Assembly (NCBI GenBank): GCA_018389105.1 | Contig: JACATO010002730.1 | Coordinates: forward strand, 1,594,501-1,658,500 | Length of the DNA stretch: 64,000 nt | Direction: 5' to 3' | Source: Nautilus pompilius | Taxonomy: Eukaryota; Mollusca; Cephalopoda; Nautilida; Nautilidae | Shown here: piece after piece, positions 1 to 13,191 of the stretch | Layout: the number at the start of each line of letters is the position of its first letter | Numbering within the stretch: the stretch's first letter is position 1 | Made by a program: the position numbers and the translations under genes | Notes under the pieces: generated by a model | Database searches by the model: none | Seen by the model: only the letters and a program-made list of their open reading frames with translations | Told to the model about the DNA's origin: nothing

Positions 1-85
1 ATAATGTGACAATTCTATTAATATTGTTGTTAGTCGTGAACAGTATCAGCAATCATGGTAATTTTAATAATAAGTAATGTTTAAA

Positions 86-92
86 ATTATTA

Positions 93-147
<55 letters not shown>

Positions 148-196
148 TATTATTATATTATTATTATTAGTAGTAGTAGTAGTAGTAGTAGTAGTC

Positions 197-238
<42 letters not shown>

Positions 239-245
239 TAGTAGT
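86..245. repeat. (ATT)n array passing into (AGT)n
   Basis: A run of ATT units from about 86 to 169 changes in the same 3-bp phase to AGT units from about 168 to 245, with a few interruptions. Poly-Thr/poly-Asn reading frames across it are microsatellite translations, not genes. A second array near 49.3 kb has the same ATT-then-AGT order. Confidence 0.98.
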
Positions 246-534
246 TGAAATTGTTAATATTAAGAATGACAGAATTGATATGAATGTTATTAGTTGCAGC
301 AAAAGTGAAACATACTGGCATTGTAAAGTAAATGTTACTTAAATTGCCTTTTTTTCACAAGACAATTGTAACATGGCCTTACATGCAAATTGTTAGAATA
401 ATCACCATTTTCATCTAACTGTTAATTCAGCTGCAACATTTCAGTTTCGTAAAACAGGCGAAGTAAACGGGTTGCAGAGCATAGACTCACATCCTTAGCA
501 GAAACTCCCTCTGGGAGGAAAATTGTAAAAGCTC
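246..534. other. unassigned AT-rich DNA next to SINE copy 1
   Basis: No gene is visible. The part from about 440 to 534 is richer in GC and lies on the tail side of the SINE that follows. It may belong to that SINE's 3' body, but I found no second copy that shows this. Confidence 0.4.
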
Positions 535-675
535 AAGCGGCTAGCTAGTGAAGAAAAGTTACAAAAAATATGCTTTTGGGAATACGCTAAAACGAACCAG
601 TTCCCACCGGGTTTCGAATTCGAGCATCTCAATTTTAGACATTTAGTAGTCAATCACTGGACCGCAATCTGCTCA
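535..675 (-). mobile_element. tRNA-derived SINE, copy 1
   Basis: Read on the minus strand, this segment has an A-box-like stretch (GGTCCAGTGATTGAC, about 645-665) and a B-box-like stretch (TTCGAAACCC, about 608-622), spaced as in the RNA polymerase III promoter of a tRNA. After the B box comes a non-tRNA body. The second copy at 11.9 kb matches it in the tRNA-like head, the CGGT-GGGA-CTG stretch, a GTTTTA/GCGTAT stretch and a TTTTCTTCAC block, so homology goes beyond the tRNA module. The head is too diverged from a cloverleaf to be a functional tRNA. Such elements do not code for protein and depend on a partner LINE to retrotranspose. Confidence 0.7.
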
Positions 676-3600
676 AAATATTCCCTTTTTAAACTCAGTT
701 ATTAAATACGATTTTTTTCTTCGAAGCATTTTTTTTTCAAATCCATTATTTCGAGATCCTACCAACTATTAACTAATAGTATTCAGCTCCGGGTGTATTT
801 GTCTCTTTAAAACGTTCTAATCCTGAGGGGGAGATAGGTTAGAGAACGAGTGCAAACTATTCTCTGTTCAAACCGTTCTTCGCCATAGTCGGATAGCTAA
901 AAAAACAAAAAACAAACGACGGTTAACATTTCTAAAATAGTGAAAAATTGTTGGATATCAAATTGGTTTATATTGCCATGATCCCACTTTAAAAAAAATT
1001 AAAATCAACAAAAGGTTTTCACAAAGCAACTATTGAAATTACGAAAGCGACGCGACCACACACACACACACATACTGTATATATATATATCGCAAGTCCA
1101 AGTAAGTATGGAAACCATCATCCAGAGCGCAGTAAAGGTATTTAAAGTTTTTAAAATGAAAATGTGTAACAGACCCTATGGATGCTTCAAAAGCTTCGAT
1201 GCTTTTAATTGCCCATGGGAAATAAATTGTTCAAAAAATGACTGAAATATCCATGCTTCCTTAAGCATGCATGTGATGGGTTTCTGAACCAGACATCCAG
1301 TCGGTGAAATGGGAACTTGTAAAACCGTTTCAACATATTTAAAAACGAATTTTGTAATTGCGTAATGTTGGTTATTGGCACATTTAGAGCGACTACTTTG
1401 GCCATGAGTCATGAGTTGCCCTAAGGAATTAGTTTTCATTTACTAAAGTAACAGATGTGAAGTCCATCTTACTTGACATGCTATTTACTGATAAAGAATA
1501 GCAGCAAATACTTACTGGCAATTCAAAGATGGTTACTATCCAATAATTTAGAATCAAGTCTCACAATGTCAAAGAAATAAGAATTTGCTGTTTGCACAGA
1601 AAAATGAAAAACTTTTTTTTTTTCATTTCATTACTATGTTTAACGCATTAATATGTAATGGAGTTTTAGCATCAGTAATTCCTAATTTAACCGGATGAGT
1701 TATAATAGTGGTTGTATGCTTTGATCTTTGTTTGACATTCAAAGAATGACGTTGGTTATCTGTACACTATAAAGAAATTACAGATGTTGTACCAATTTAA
1801 TCTTACAACCACTAGCCCCGTCACCCAAACATCTTCACTTTGTTACCAGAGCACAGAGAGATGTCTAGTTAAATTTTCTTTTGGTAGAACTTTAAATACA
1901 TTGTTGTAATATATCAATAAAACTTGAAATTTGGCAACTAGCATCTTACTGGTTTTCCTTTAATTTCACTAATATCACTTCGGTTGCTTAGCTCAATTTT
2001 TAGTATTTCTAATCTAAATTCTCTTGATTAAATTGCAGCAATACTTAAATTCTGAGGCAGATTTTCTCATTAATTTATTACCCTAATAACATTAATTTCA
2101 ATTTACCTGCTAATTTTAGATCATTAAATATAAATATGCACAAAAACATGGACGAGTTGGCATAGCTTTAAATAATATGAAGAGAAAAAATTATTTATTT
2201 ACGGCTAAAGACTGAGTTCTTTTGTTGAACGTAACAGAATAGAGGAAATATTTTCCATATCTCTTTAGCGTTGATTAAAGACAATGTTTTTCAAAATTAA
2301 AAGTAAAAGAAACGCACATAACGACGAACTTGCAGATATTTTACCGTAAAACCACACACACACACTACCCTATGACAAATAATACAAAGATTTATTTTTT
2401 ATCGTAGTTGTGAATGTCTGTATAATGAGAATGAGATTACGGAACAGTTTCGATTACAAATGATTCGACACTTTCCTATGGTCAGATAGGCATGACTTTT
2501 CAGTACATCTTGTCAAGCATGCGAAAAGAACAGAAAAATAAGAAAAACAAAAATAAATAAGTAATTTAATAATCTGACATATGCAAGAATAAAATTAATT
2601 ATGCAAGCAATAGGTGGAAGTAAATAAATTCATTTCCTATATATATATATTAAAAAAAAAACGTTTTAGAACAATTTAATTTATTGCAGAAAGTAAATTT
2701 ACTTGCATGTATCGCTGGTATATAGTGCATTTTTTGTTGCTAAATATTGAAATTATTCAGTATTTAGCATGTACACTTACAGATTTTAAGTTTCTGTGTA
2801 CGGCTGAGTAACCTTGCTTACGGGTTATAAATATACCGAAATACCATGCTTCTCCATGCATTAAAATCTCTCACACGTTAGTCATTTATTTTGTTTGATG
2901 GTTAGCCATCCATGTATTCTCATAAAAATATGAATAATATTTATATCTGGTTAGACGAACTCATTAATGATAAAGATCAGTCATCACATGTTCACTGAAG
3001 AAAATGTTTTACGAGATCAACGGTATGCTTTGAAACCTGATCAAACCGCATAATGAACCAAACTATTCAGTCTTCACGGGAATGGTACGTTATGACATTT
3101 TTAAAATTTGTTACCTGATATGTTTCCCTTAAGCTGACTTCATTCTAAATGCATCTTGAAACCTCAATAGATCTACCATCATGCTTAACTAAAGATGGTG
3201 TATACTATTTTTGGTGTAGATTTTCGTTACATGAGATTATTTTCTCAGCATATACAAATGAAGAGCATTTTTGCAAGTATATTAGAAGGGTGTGACTTTT
3301 TGCGTTACATGATATTGACTCAGCTTGACTCTTGTACGCTTAGGTATGGAGTCCATTATCAAGTTCATTTCCAGATTTTGTCCATTTCATAATAAAACCA
3401 AAAATATTTTTTTTCGATTTTGCTCAACTATATTTTTCTTTCACTACCTTTTAGATTATTTACACTGCCACAGCCATTAAAAACGTTTAAACAAAATGTT
3501 ATTTCACACATGAAATAACATTAATCTATCAAACTCTAATCACACACAGGTGTCAAGTGATATTTCTCGCTTTGATGCCAAGCCTGAGTTGTAAACTGTC

Positions 3601-5466
3601 AAATAATATCCTACTTAAGTGTTAAAATAGAGCGGTATGTTTTTGTATAATTGGTATACACACAGTCAGTTAAAGACAAACACATTTATTTTAATTTGCC
3701 AGCCATATTAGTTATGCTACTTCGGTCATTTTGCGAGGACAAAGATCGTACAATAATGACTGGTGTTTATCTAATTGCAGTTGTAATTATACGAATGAAT
3801 GCATCGAAAATAACCTAAAAATCTGAAAACCAAAAACATTCTAATATATATTCAGTGAATGCATTCACATTACGTTGTAAGCAGAAAATTCTATCGGAAA
3901 CATGCGTAAACTAATAAAATACAAATTCAGTGTGTTGAAATCGGTATTTCCATAACTAATTCTACTACCTGACAACTGCCAGAAAATTCGTTTATGGATA
4001 CATTGTTATCTTTAATTATATAAATTACTTATCTAGAGAATTAAACGGTAATATTAGCAAATTTGCAAGTGGTACTAGTATATTTGTAAGTGAATCAAAA
4101 GCAGTCTTATTAGTAGTAACATATTTATCTAATGAGTTTGTGTTGATTAGAACGTTCGGTCGTAAAACTGTTTATAAAAATCCTCTACTTTCTGTAAATA
4201 ATACTTCAATAACTTTCCGTTCATGTGTAAATGTTGATAGCGAAACGATTAAGAAAAAATTTCAGGTAAATTTTAATACTTTACTTCTTAGGCCATTTAG
4301 GTGGGGTAATTATAAATATAATGGAAAAAAGAATATAAATTATTACAAGTAATACAGATAAGTATAATTTATTATAGGAAAACATTAAACTGACAATATA
4401 GTTGCAGAAAATGATCTGGTGCATTCGTTAATTAAAATTTGAAATAGGTCAAGTAGATAATTTCATCTACACGCAAATCAAATAGAATGTGAGAAGTTAT
4501 TAACCAGAATAGCAAACAGGAAAAAAATGAAAGATTTAATTTAGTTGCAATCATTCTCAAATTGTTTACAACTTGAATATGCTGTGCACACTTGGAAATC
4601 TTATCTAAGAAAGTATATGATTTATTAGAGAGTTTGGCGTATATTTTCCAAATATTTAAAATTCATGTCTTTGAAATTTGCTGAATGAATAAAGATATTA
4701 CATCTACCAATTTAAATGGTGAACGTTTAAGAGAAGACCTAAAATGAATTTCAATCTTGTGAAAGGATAAATATTTTTATGATATCTAAAATTATTGATA
4801 TCAGGAGCATTAATACAAATTAACTAAGATTCGAACATACTGTATGTAGATATCAGAAATTATTTCTAGTAATATAATTGTCGTAGAATAAATCTCTTTA
4901 TGTGTAGTTGATAGTGATAGTGTTAATCAATTAGCGAATTCTATTGATAGTCATTCAACCATCTTCACTGATTAGTGACGTGGCAAATACAATAACCATA
5001 GACTTTATATTTGAAAGTAATGTTTAATAGTGCAGGTATGAAATCACACAAACTTTATATTTTACAGAGGGATAAGAAAAGAATAACTACAATAAAATAA
5101 CATGTTATGATTTGAGTAATTGTAAAAAAAAAACGAAATATTTCGATAAACTGAAGGTGTTAATGTATATATTTACATAATTATTTATTGGATATTATAT
5201 AAACTTGCTATTTATTACGTTAAATAAATATGACAGCAATCATTATATTATGGTGTATTTCAATAAAACTTCAAATTATGTAGGGAAGCTCTCTCTTTCT
5301 CTCTATAAATATATATACATGAGATTTTATTTTTTTATTTTCTTACCTTCAAAATAAAATATTTTCGTACTTAAATAGTCATGCTCTACACAATTCACTA
5401 TGTTTTTAAAGGTTTTTTAAATTTTCTTAGAAGTTTATAGTAAAGTCAAAATCTAGAAACAAAATT
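676..5466. other. AT-rich DNA, no gene recognised
   Basis: I see only short open frames (87 codons at most) without recognisable domains, short CA and TA tracts near 1060-1090, 2353 and 2640, and one perfect hairpin at 3495-3522. The two overlapping minus-strand frames at 1176-1439 resemble nothing I know. Confidence 0.6.
3495..3522. repeat. perfect 12-bp inverted repeat, 4-nt loop
   Basis: Two perfectly complementary arms, AATGTTATTTCA and TGAAATAACATT, flank the loop CACA. There is no T-run, gene end or transposon end beside it, so no function is assigned. In AT-rich DNA an arm this long could arise by chance or be a relic of a small foldback element. Confidence 0.75.
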
Positions 5467-5637
<171 letters not shown>

Positions 5638-8600
5638 GCATCTAATGAATGTATATTATCCGGTGTGAAATGGATCTAACCTACTGGGATTTGTGTACGT
5701 TAATGTAAACTGCCGATGTCAATGTAAAGAAAAGAAACATTTGAAAGCCCAAACTATAATTAATATGTAAGTATACACATTTCACGAGATTTCTTTTATT
5801 CATCTTTAAATGTAAAGTTTTTTAGGTAAGATTCTAAATAGAAACCTTAAGAAGAAACATTGACGAATCCCTTCATGTTTGAATTTATTTCATGCTAGAA
5901 CCAAATGGCCTCGGGAGAATATCATGTTGAAGATTTGTCATTGTTAATATACTTCAGAAAATTTTAAATGTATCAGCATGCTCACGTCTAATTTTCTTAC
6001 CAGTGCTGGGTATTTACAGCGTTTCTTAATTAGCAGTCGTGTGGTGGATCCTCCATCACAAGGCACAATACGAATCCAATAGCTTTACTTCCATTTACTA
6101 TAACTATTGTTGTTTTTTCTCTTGGCTTCATTATAAAATGTGTGTGCTTGTGGAAAGTGTTACAATAAAACTCTAATAGCCGAGAGCAACATAAGTGTAA
6201 TAAAAGGTGGGATTCCGTTTGGACTGTATTTATAATTGCATGAATTTATATAACAAAGACATTCAGCAGCTTAAAATCTTTGCAGGATTCAAACAACGTA
6301 ACCGTTAAAAATTTTTTGTCTATTTAATTTTTAGATTTTGTGAAGAAACAAAAAAAGTAAAATATTAAATCAATAATAGTTAAAAATAAATTTTCTATTA
6401 TCTTGATTAACTTATAAGATATAATACGTCGACTTTCATAAGCAATTTAAGACGGCAATATAATGTGATGTGAAATATGACGCTTTCTATCATTTAAATA
6501 ATAATTATTATTGAAATTAGCAAAAATTTCCACAATGCAATTCCATTTGTACGAAAACTGGGCAATAACTGATTTTATCCCAATTCCTTGGAGTTTAATG
6601 ACATAAAATAAACAAATAATGAATTAATTAATATTAATTAATAATTATAAGATAATAATAATAATCATAACTGTTATGAACACTAGGTTGTTGCTTAAAA
6701 ACACTTGTGAAAAAAACAATACAATTGATTTTCATGTAATGGATATGTAATTCCGATTATAAGGGATATGTTTTATCATAATTTGTACAAGTGTTACAAT
6801 CTTGACAAAGAGATCGCAGTGATATTTTAATGACTTACAGTAACATTTTTGCAATAGATTTGGTGCCATTTTTATATGCCAGAATAATTATTAATTCCGG
6901 AATAAATTCCACAATCTACTTCGTGTGCATATCTATAGAGTGAATTATGAAGGAGCTACTTTAGGTTGTAAATTCTAGCAAATAAAATTTCAATACATAA
7001 ACATATCTTAATAAAATTAAACATCGTAGCTTCATGCAACTATCGATTTCGGATGGTGTGAGACCAGATACCATAACAACATAAAACACAGAATATCTCA
7101 TTATTTCGTGCTTGGACCATAATGGTCCTTGGTGGGAGGCTTCGTACTTTCAACATGGGTCATCGTGCATATAACAGCAGTAATGATACTGTGGCAAATT
7201 TTAAATGAAATAGTCAAAATTTTAAAAAAATATATCTGAAGTGCTGGTTAAAACGTCAAAAACGAAGCAGGTTATAGCCGATGAGAATGAGAAGATAGCG
7301 TAAAGTTAAATTGAGAAAATCTCATGAATAGCAAAACAAAGAGATATTCAATTGAACGACCTTGTTTTTATTCTTTGTCCGAATTAATCTTAAACTTTAT
7401 GCAGCACTGTCATATATTTTACTAGTATTTGTAAATATCCTAATAATAACGTCTATCGCGTCTTCACTGTCACTATCATTTATAGAAATCAGATACAATA
7501 GTGGATCCAAAACTCTTACCACTAAAATTTGTTGATTTAACGATAGTATTTAATTTAATAATGTACTTTTCCTGGCTAGTATCGTAACTAGGTAATGGTG
7601 CATCTAAATATTTGACATAATTTAGGCTCAATTTTTCTTTCTTTCCTTTCACGGTCTTTCGGTCATTTACGATTACAATTAGCATTGCCCTTCTCTGTAC
7701 ACACCTAACAAATCAGTTAATTCATATGTGGAATTAACCTTCATGTTATTATTAGTAAGTCGAAGACCCCAAACAATCGTCTTTACACTCCATTTACTAT
7801 ATTTGTTTTTAATTTTATAAAAAGGCACGAAAATATGGTATTTCGCATTTTGCCACTATTAAAGATGAAGTAAAAATAACCTTCTATACAGTAGTTTTTC
7901 GCTTGTCAGTTTCATTCTTCAGACAATGAATACAGTGGTTTAGTGCGATATGTCACTACACTACACGGAGTAAAATCAAATATGAAGACAAACGCGCACA
8001 CTGCCAACGACTTTCGCGGCTGTACACTTGTGTTAAAATGTACTCGAGGCCTTGCGGTTACCAAAATAGCAATATCTACACGTATTTGGAACCTATTCGC
8101 CTTCCAACGATAATGGTTCAATAATGAAGACAATTATTCTCATGAGATTTCATAAAAGAATTGAAAATGTGATTTGAAGCACTTTGCGTCCATCCAGGAA
8201 AATAAACTGATGTCTAATTAAAAAATATAAATATGTAGCATCGGCAAATGTTATTGCATACTCTTAAATAATTAAGTTTTTTTAAAGAATAATTATAGAA
8301 TAACTAATGCAATGTTGACCATTTCCAATCTTGCATTATTCTTGCAGATATTTTCATTATCGAATTTGATTTTTTTAAAAAACTTAAAATGTGAAAGAAA
8401 GCCTTCCTAGTTCTGAATGCCATACTCATGAAACATCTACCCTAAAGTGGTTATATAAAGGAATGCCAATACGAATGTTAGGATATTGATTTTATTCTTT
8501 TTTTTAAACCAAATATTTTTTTAGTTCTGTTTATCTTTAAAGCATTTTTATTCAGCATACTTTAATTTATCAATCTGATTATTCAATATATATTACTATA

Positions 8601-9704
8601 AATAAAAAAATTATTCATTAAAGGAAGTTATAAAAAAGTTTCTTACAAACAGATTATATGCTTAAATAATTAGTTAATGAACATTTCTTTTTGATAGTTT
8701 CGAAGGTTATCGAAAAAGGTTTCTGTTAGTGCATCATTTAAGCCTAGAGCATAATTGCAAAACCAACATTAAAATCATGCTACCTTGACATTGTAACCAC
8801 GACCACTTGTATATGTTTGCTTTTGAATACTTCAAATCAACACACACTTGTCAAAACGTATAAGATCATTTCCAAAATCGTGTAATAGCATGTTAGGTTT
8901 CAAACTGTCGTAATTTTTTTTCCAATCAGATCATTAAGTATGCAAAATCTACTAAGCAGTATGTATTTTAATAGATTAAAATACATTATTTTGCAAATTC
9001 AGCAAATTTAAGATATTAGCTATTTTCCTTTATAGCATCTGACAATTCATATATTAATCCGAAATGTGGTTTACTTAATAAATTATCCGATCAATGACTT
9101 TTTTTTCACAAATAGATCTGTGACTCAGGTGTAAATATTTGATATTTTATACAAAATACTGCTATTTATTCAATAAAATCAGTTTACCTAAAACTTCTGA
9201 ATGTTATATTAGCGGCTTTAAATTGAAATTTAAATATGAGAAAGTGTTTCAAATAGAGGATATCTGAAATCTGTGAATAGCTTTAACAGAAAAGTATCTT
9301 ATATTAGGAAGAAAGTTGAAAGTTATTTTTTCTTTCCTTTTTGTGTACCATTTTTATTACAAGGCTTTTATTTGTAATTTAATTTTGATTAAATTAAATT
9401 AATGGAATTTGTATTAAATAACCAACTATCAACTGATTTTACCTAGACGTCATAATAACACAAGTAGACTTCTTTGGAAGTTAATTATAGGACAGGCTAC
9501 ACATTAGATAGTTATAACCTCAGGCCTAGTCCATCCATGAGCATCAATAATCTCTCAGTATCACGAAACGTAAAAAGTGTACGTGCATTATAAACGTATT
9601 TGACAAATAAATAGACATTTTAAACAGCTGTTCTTTTATATATTAAACCAGAACATTTATCATTTGTATTCGTATTTGTCTGTAATTGGTAGATATCAGA
9701 GATA
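5638..9704. other. AT-rich DNA, no gene recognised
   Basis: Low-GC sequence with short unrecognised frames only. The frame at 7912-8133 on the minus strand lies in a slightly GC-richer patch but has no motif I can name. No end-to-end repeat was seen. Confidence 0.55.
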
Positions 9705-10025
9705 TGAACTCCATCTTCACAGTTGGTAGGTGGTGGATACGAGCTAGATGGGACAATGCAATATTTTCTGATGCATCAATGTGAGTCTGTACTTCAGAGC
9801 GGCAGAATTCGTGTGTGGGAGAAAACCAAAGAGGGTGCGCATTAATAGTACAAATGGCTGATGGACGGTATGCTGTAAGATGTGGACAGGCATCATAGAG
9901 CGTGATAAAATCGAGCAAGCATCTCGCTTTCAGCGAACATATACTAGATCTGTTATACAGAAAGAATATTCTCCACCGACTGTTGTGTCGTTTTTACAAG
10001 GTTGTGGCCAAGTATTTATTTATAA
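9705..10025 (+). pseudogene. Tc1/mariner transposase fragment around the first Asp
   Basis: Across two frames the plus strand reads a block like the start of a Tc1-type DDE domain: W-x(4)-W-D-N-x-IFSDAS (Asp codon at 9770-9772), then SGRIRVWEKTKEGAH. This matches the family pattern VxFSDESRF followed by a GRxRVWRRxGE stretch. Farther on, VIQKEYSPPTVVSFLQG corresponds to the family's xxYxxxILxPxVxPFLQ segment just before the second Asp, after which similarity ends. The Glu of the family's SDES motif is Ala here, and a TGA follows soon after, so the copy is dead. No terminal repeats were found. The longest open frame here, on the minus strand at 9643-9918, is a shadow. The assignment rests on my memory of the family pattern. 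Confidence 0.55.
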
Positions 10026-10813
10026 TTAATGCCTCAATTAGTCCAGTACTGATATAAATTTATTCAGGTTTATAAATTAAACACTTCTGAAACGAAGTAT
10101 CCATAATTCTCAAATGCAACAAAATCTTTGAAAGATACGCATGTTAAGTTGTATTTGTTAATAAAGAATGCAGGGTCCCTACAGGATGTAATCAGACTGC
10201 TTATCCTTGACACGAGAAAACAATGTCCGTCTGTAAAGGTGCTAACGGGAAAAAAACACGGTTTTTAAATTGTCCGTCTACTTTGGGTATTTTCACTACT
10301 GCGTTATATGAGATACTATGACGTCATGTAAAAATGAACAGGAGACCTAAGACAGACACCAATTTCTCACAAATGTACCAATGAAATATGGTACTAAATC
10401 AAAATCAAAAATATTTTAATAAAATACTTTACGTTTCTCTTACATCTGATATCCTTATGATTTTATATACATTTTAATTTGTGACAAAATATCGGCATTG
10501 TTAAAATAAAGTAATTTCAGAATATTAGTAGTAATAACAGCTGAATTATTTTCACCGAACATAATTTTTATTTTATCAAATTTTAGAAAGATATATCTGG
10601 TGTTTTGAAGGGCTCACCGCTTAAACAAAAAATATGCATTCAACCAAGAAAATGGACATAACAAGGTCTTCATCAGGGAAGCGTTAAGGAAAATCTCGAT
10701 GGCATTAGCGGATACACAGATAAATATACACAAATCTGATACACAATAATCAGCTAAGTAAAACGTATAAAACGTTTTAGCTGAAGCAAAAGCAGCATAT
10801 ATACATAAAAAAC
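10026..10813. other. AT-rich DNA, no gene recognised
   Basis: Nothing assignable. The rest of the 9.7 kb transposon may have extended here, but I see no catalytic motif or terminal repeat. Confidence 0.5.
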
Positions 10814-10863
10814 AGAGAGAGAGAGGGTGTGTGTGTGTGTGCGCGTGCGCGCGCGTGCGTGTA
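10814..10863. repeat. GA tract then alternating GT/GC tract
   Basis: A short (GA)n run leads into an uninterrupted purine-pyrimidine alternation from 10827 to 10863, first GT then GC/GT. Such alternation is the classical condition for Z-DNA. The CpG-rich part stands out sharply in this AT-rich window. The frame reading through it on the minus strand is simple-repeat translation. Confidence 0.95.
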
Positions 10864-11884
10864 AGAAACATTTTCTGCGTAAATTAAATATTGAAATACA
10901 TTTTTGGTGAGAAACTTCAGTTTACTACTTAAAAGGTCATATTTCATTGATATACAAATTAGAACATTTTAAAAATTGGAAAAGAGACAGAAAGCTAACA
11001 GGTGTGATGAAATTGCATATTTAAAGGATAATTAGATCAATAAAGAATTAAACAACAACTTTGCAGCAAAAATAAATAAATAATGACTTAACTAGGCAAT
11101 GATTACAATAAGCTGAACAATAATTAATAGCTATTAGATTGAGATTTTCATTTTCTAAAATAAACTGAGAAATTTCTTTAAAAGAAGAAGTTTCCCTATT
11201 AATGAATATGTCAACTCCTTTTAAAATAACGCTTTAGAACAAAAGCAGTTTAAGGCTCCTAAATGTAAAGTAGGTACAGTTGGAATTTATTTAATAAGTT
11301 GGCATTATACAAATAGTAAACATTTATGAAACTTATTGAAAACAAAGGTTAAAAATATTTAAAGTTAATCTTAATATCATTTTAAGCATTATGTTTATAT
11401 TTATCTAAAAAAAACAAGAGAAAAATAAGCCATAACAACATAACATTTAGAGTTAATTCATATCCATGAAAAATAAACTTGCTTGCATGGCTAGCTGTGA
11501 GGCAAATTGAATATACTCTCTGACGATCAAATAATCGCCAATGCTGATATTAGAATAGGCAAGAAAACAAAAGATAAACAACTTATATGTAAGTACCTTT
11601 TTACCATATTAAAATTCCGAAAGGATTTGCATTCAAAGAGTAATTTGCGAATTCCTGTTTTGGCATCTCTGTTGACGACATCACAGAAGTAAGCAGGAGA
11701 AAACATGGAACATCTGCTGTGACTACTAAGCAAGTGAACTGAATACTGTTAGCTGGTTCTGAGCTCTGGTCAAGGTGTCAGATACTCGAGAGTTACCGGC
11801 GGAGATTCCAACACAAGGTATCATAACTCTTCATTTTCCAGATGGTGGTAGATACTAGGTTGGCAAAAACAAAAAAAGTATAAA
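10864..11884. other. AT-rich DNA up to SINE copy 2
   Basis: Overlapping short frames at 11507-11733 on both strands have no recognisable domain. The patch 11690-11870 is more GC-rich and abuts the SINE tail, so it may be part of an older repeat. Confidence 0.5.
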
Positions 11885-12013
11885 CTGTCGGTTTGTGAAG
11901 AAAAAGCAAGTAAAATCTATGCTGGGGGTATACGGTAAACTGAGTCGGTCCCGACCGGGATTTGAATACTAAACTTTACAGTGTAGTCGTATACCACTAG
12001 ATCGCCCCTCCAC
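11885..12013 (-). mobile_element. tRNA-derived SINE, copy 2
   Basis: Same family and orientation as the copy at 535-675. On the minus strand the A-box-like stretch (GATCTAGTGGTATACGAC) lies at about 11983-12001 and the B-box-like stretch (ATTCAAATCCCGG) at about 11955-11968. The conserved CGGTCGGGACCGACTC stretch follows, then AGTTTACCGTATACCCCC and a TTTTTCTTCAC block near 11890-11905. This copy keeps its Pol III boxes better than copy 1. Target-site duplications and the 3' tail could not be fixed by eye. Confidence 0.75.
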
Positions 12014-13189
12014 TTACGCTTCCAGTTAAAACGCAATGGTTAACTGGATTGTTGTTGTTTTTGTTTATTTAATTTGAAATCTCCAACATAAATGATCAAG
12101 CTAAAATGGTTCATTTAATATCAAAGTCATTTTAAATAATGCTATTACCAAATTAACGATTGAACCAAATCTAAACGTTTTTGAATAAAACATAATTTTT
12201 AATGCAATAAATTACAGCAAGTGTAGAAAACATTTCTACAAAAATATTAAGCGTATTTTAATAAAGTTGTCAAATTTTTGTTATTTTTATAATTTGTCCA
12301 TGGAAAAACGGAGAATGGCTAATGTTAGGTCATTTAGGAAAAAATATTAAAAAATTAAAAATAACTAAAAATCGGTTTATTGAATTTCTACATTCCAGTG
12401 GGTGACCCGGAATTTACACTACCGAACTACAAAAGGCTAAAATTTCCAGATCGAATTCCAGTCAATAGTGACTCGCCTTGGCGCACCTCACTAGCGCCGT
12501 TTCTGCTCGCTTTTATCTACCGGTGAATAGTGTACGTTTTTTCTACCTATTCTGCTTTCCTTCTACATGGGGAAAAAAAAACGTTCTGGGGTAGTTTCGT
12601 TCAATATAGAAAAAGTTCTTGTGACATATGCCACACAAATCCCCTTATTCAGAAAAGGTCAGCCATTAACCAAGCACATAGTATTCTCGCTCCGAGAGGC
12701 AACACTAAGTGCTATTCACTTTTCTCCGTTTTGTCCAAAAGATTATAGCCAACCTTGCTAGTTATACAAACGGTATTATTGCAATGGTTTTCTTTTTTTA
12801 GTTGAACTTTCTAAAATACAAAAATTTCCAAATTTTCTTTTTAAGGTTTGAAAGTTATAAAATATTCAGCATATTATGTATTTTGTATTTTTCAATACTT
12901 TTTTTAAAATAAATGACTAAATGGAAACGATTTTAAGTAAGTTTCGCCTTCTCTTGCGATTTGGTATAGATTTATTGGTTTAAATTAGGCATTCAAATTA
13001 TCTACCAATCTTTTAAGAACTCGCAAAACAAATCCGCATATAAGGAATTCGAAAAAGATAACCTTCAGTTTCCTAAACCTAGCGAGGAAGAACAGGGTAG
13101 GGAGATTAAGGGAAAACAGGATATGGAGGTCGTGAGACAACACTATAGAGGTTTCGCGCACGCCTCATAAGCATTAATGAGTATATATA
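12014..13189. other. unassigned DNA between SINE and Tc1 element
   Basis: AT-rich with a more GC-balanced patch at about 12390-12760. Two overlapping plus-strand frames there (12530-12761) have no recognisable domain. One B-box-like word occurs near 12450 but is not enough to call another SINE. Confidence 0.45.
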
Positions 13190-13191
13190 TA

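Noticed and set aside
9643-9918. 91-codon minus-strand frame
   Set aside because: The plus strand reads Tc1 landmarks across the same bases, so the minus frame is most likely a shadow.
12390-12500. Possible third SINE copy with a GATCGAATTCC word and an upstream CCAGTGGGTGACC word
   Set aside because: A and B box spacing is too wide, and the body shared by the two accepted copies is not clearly present.
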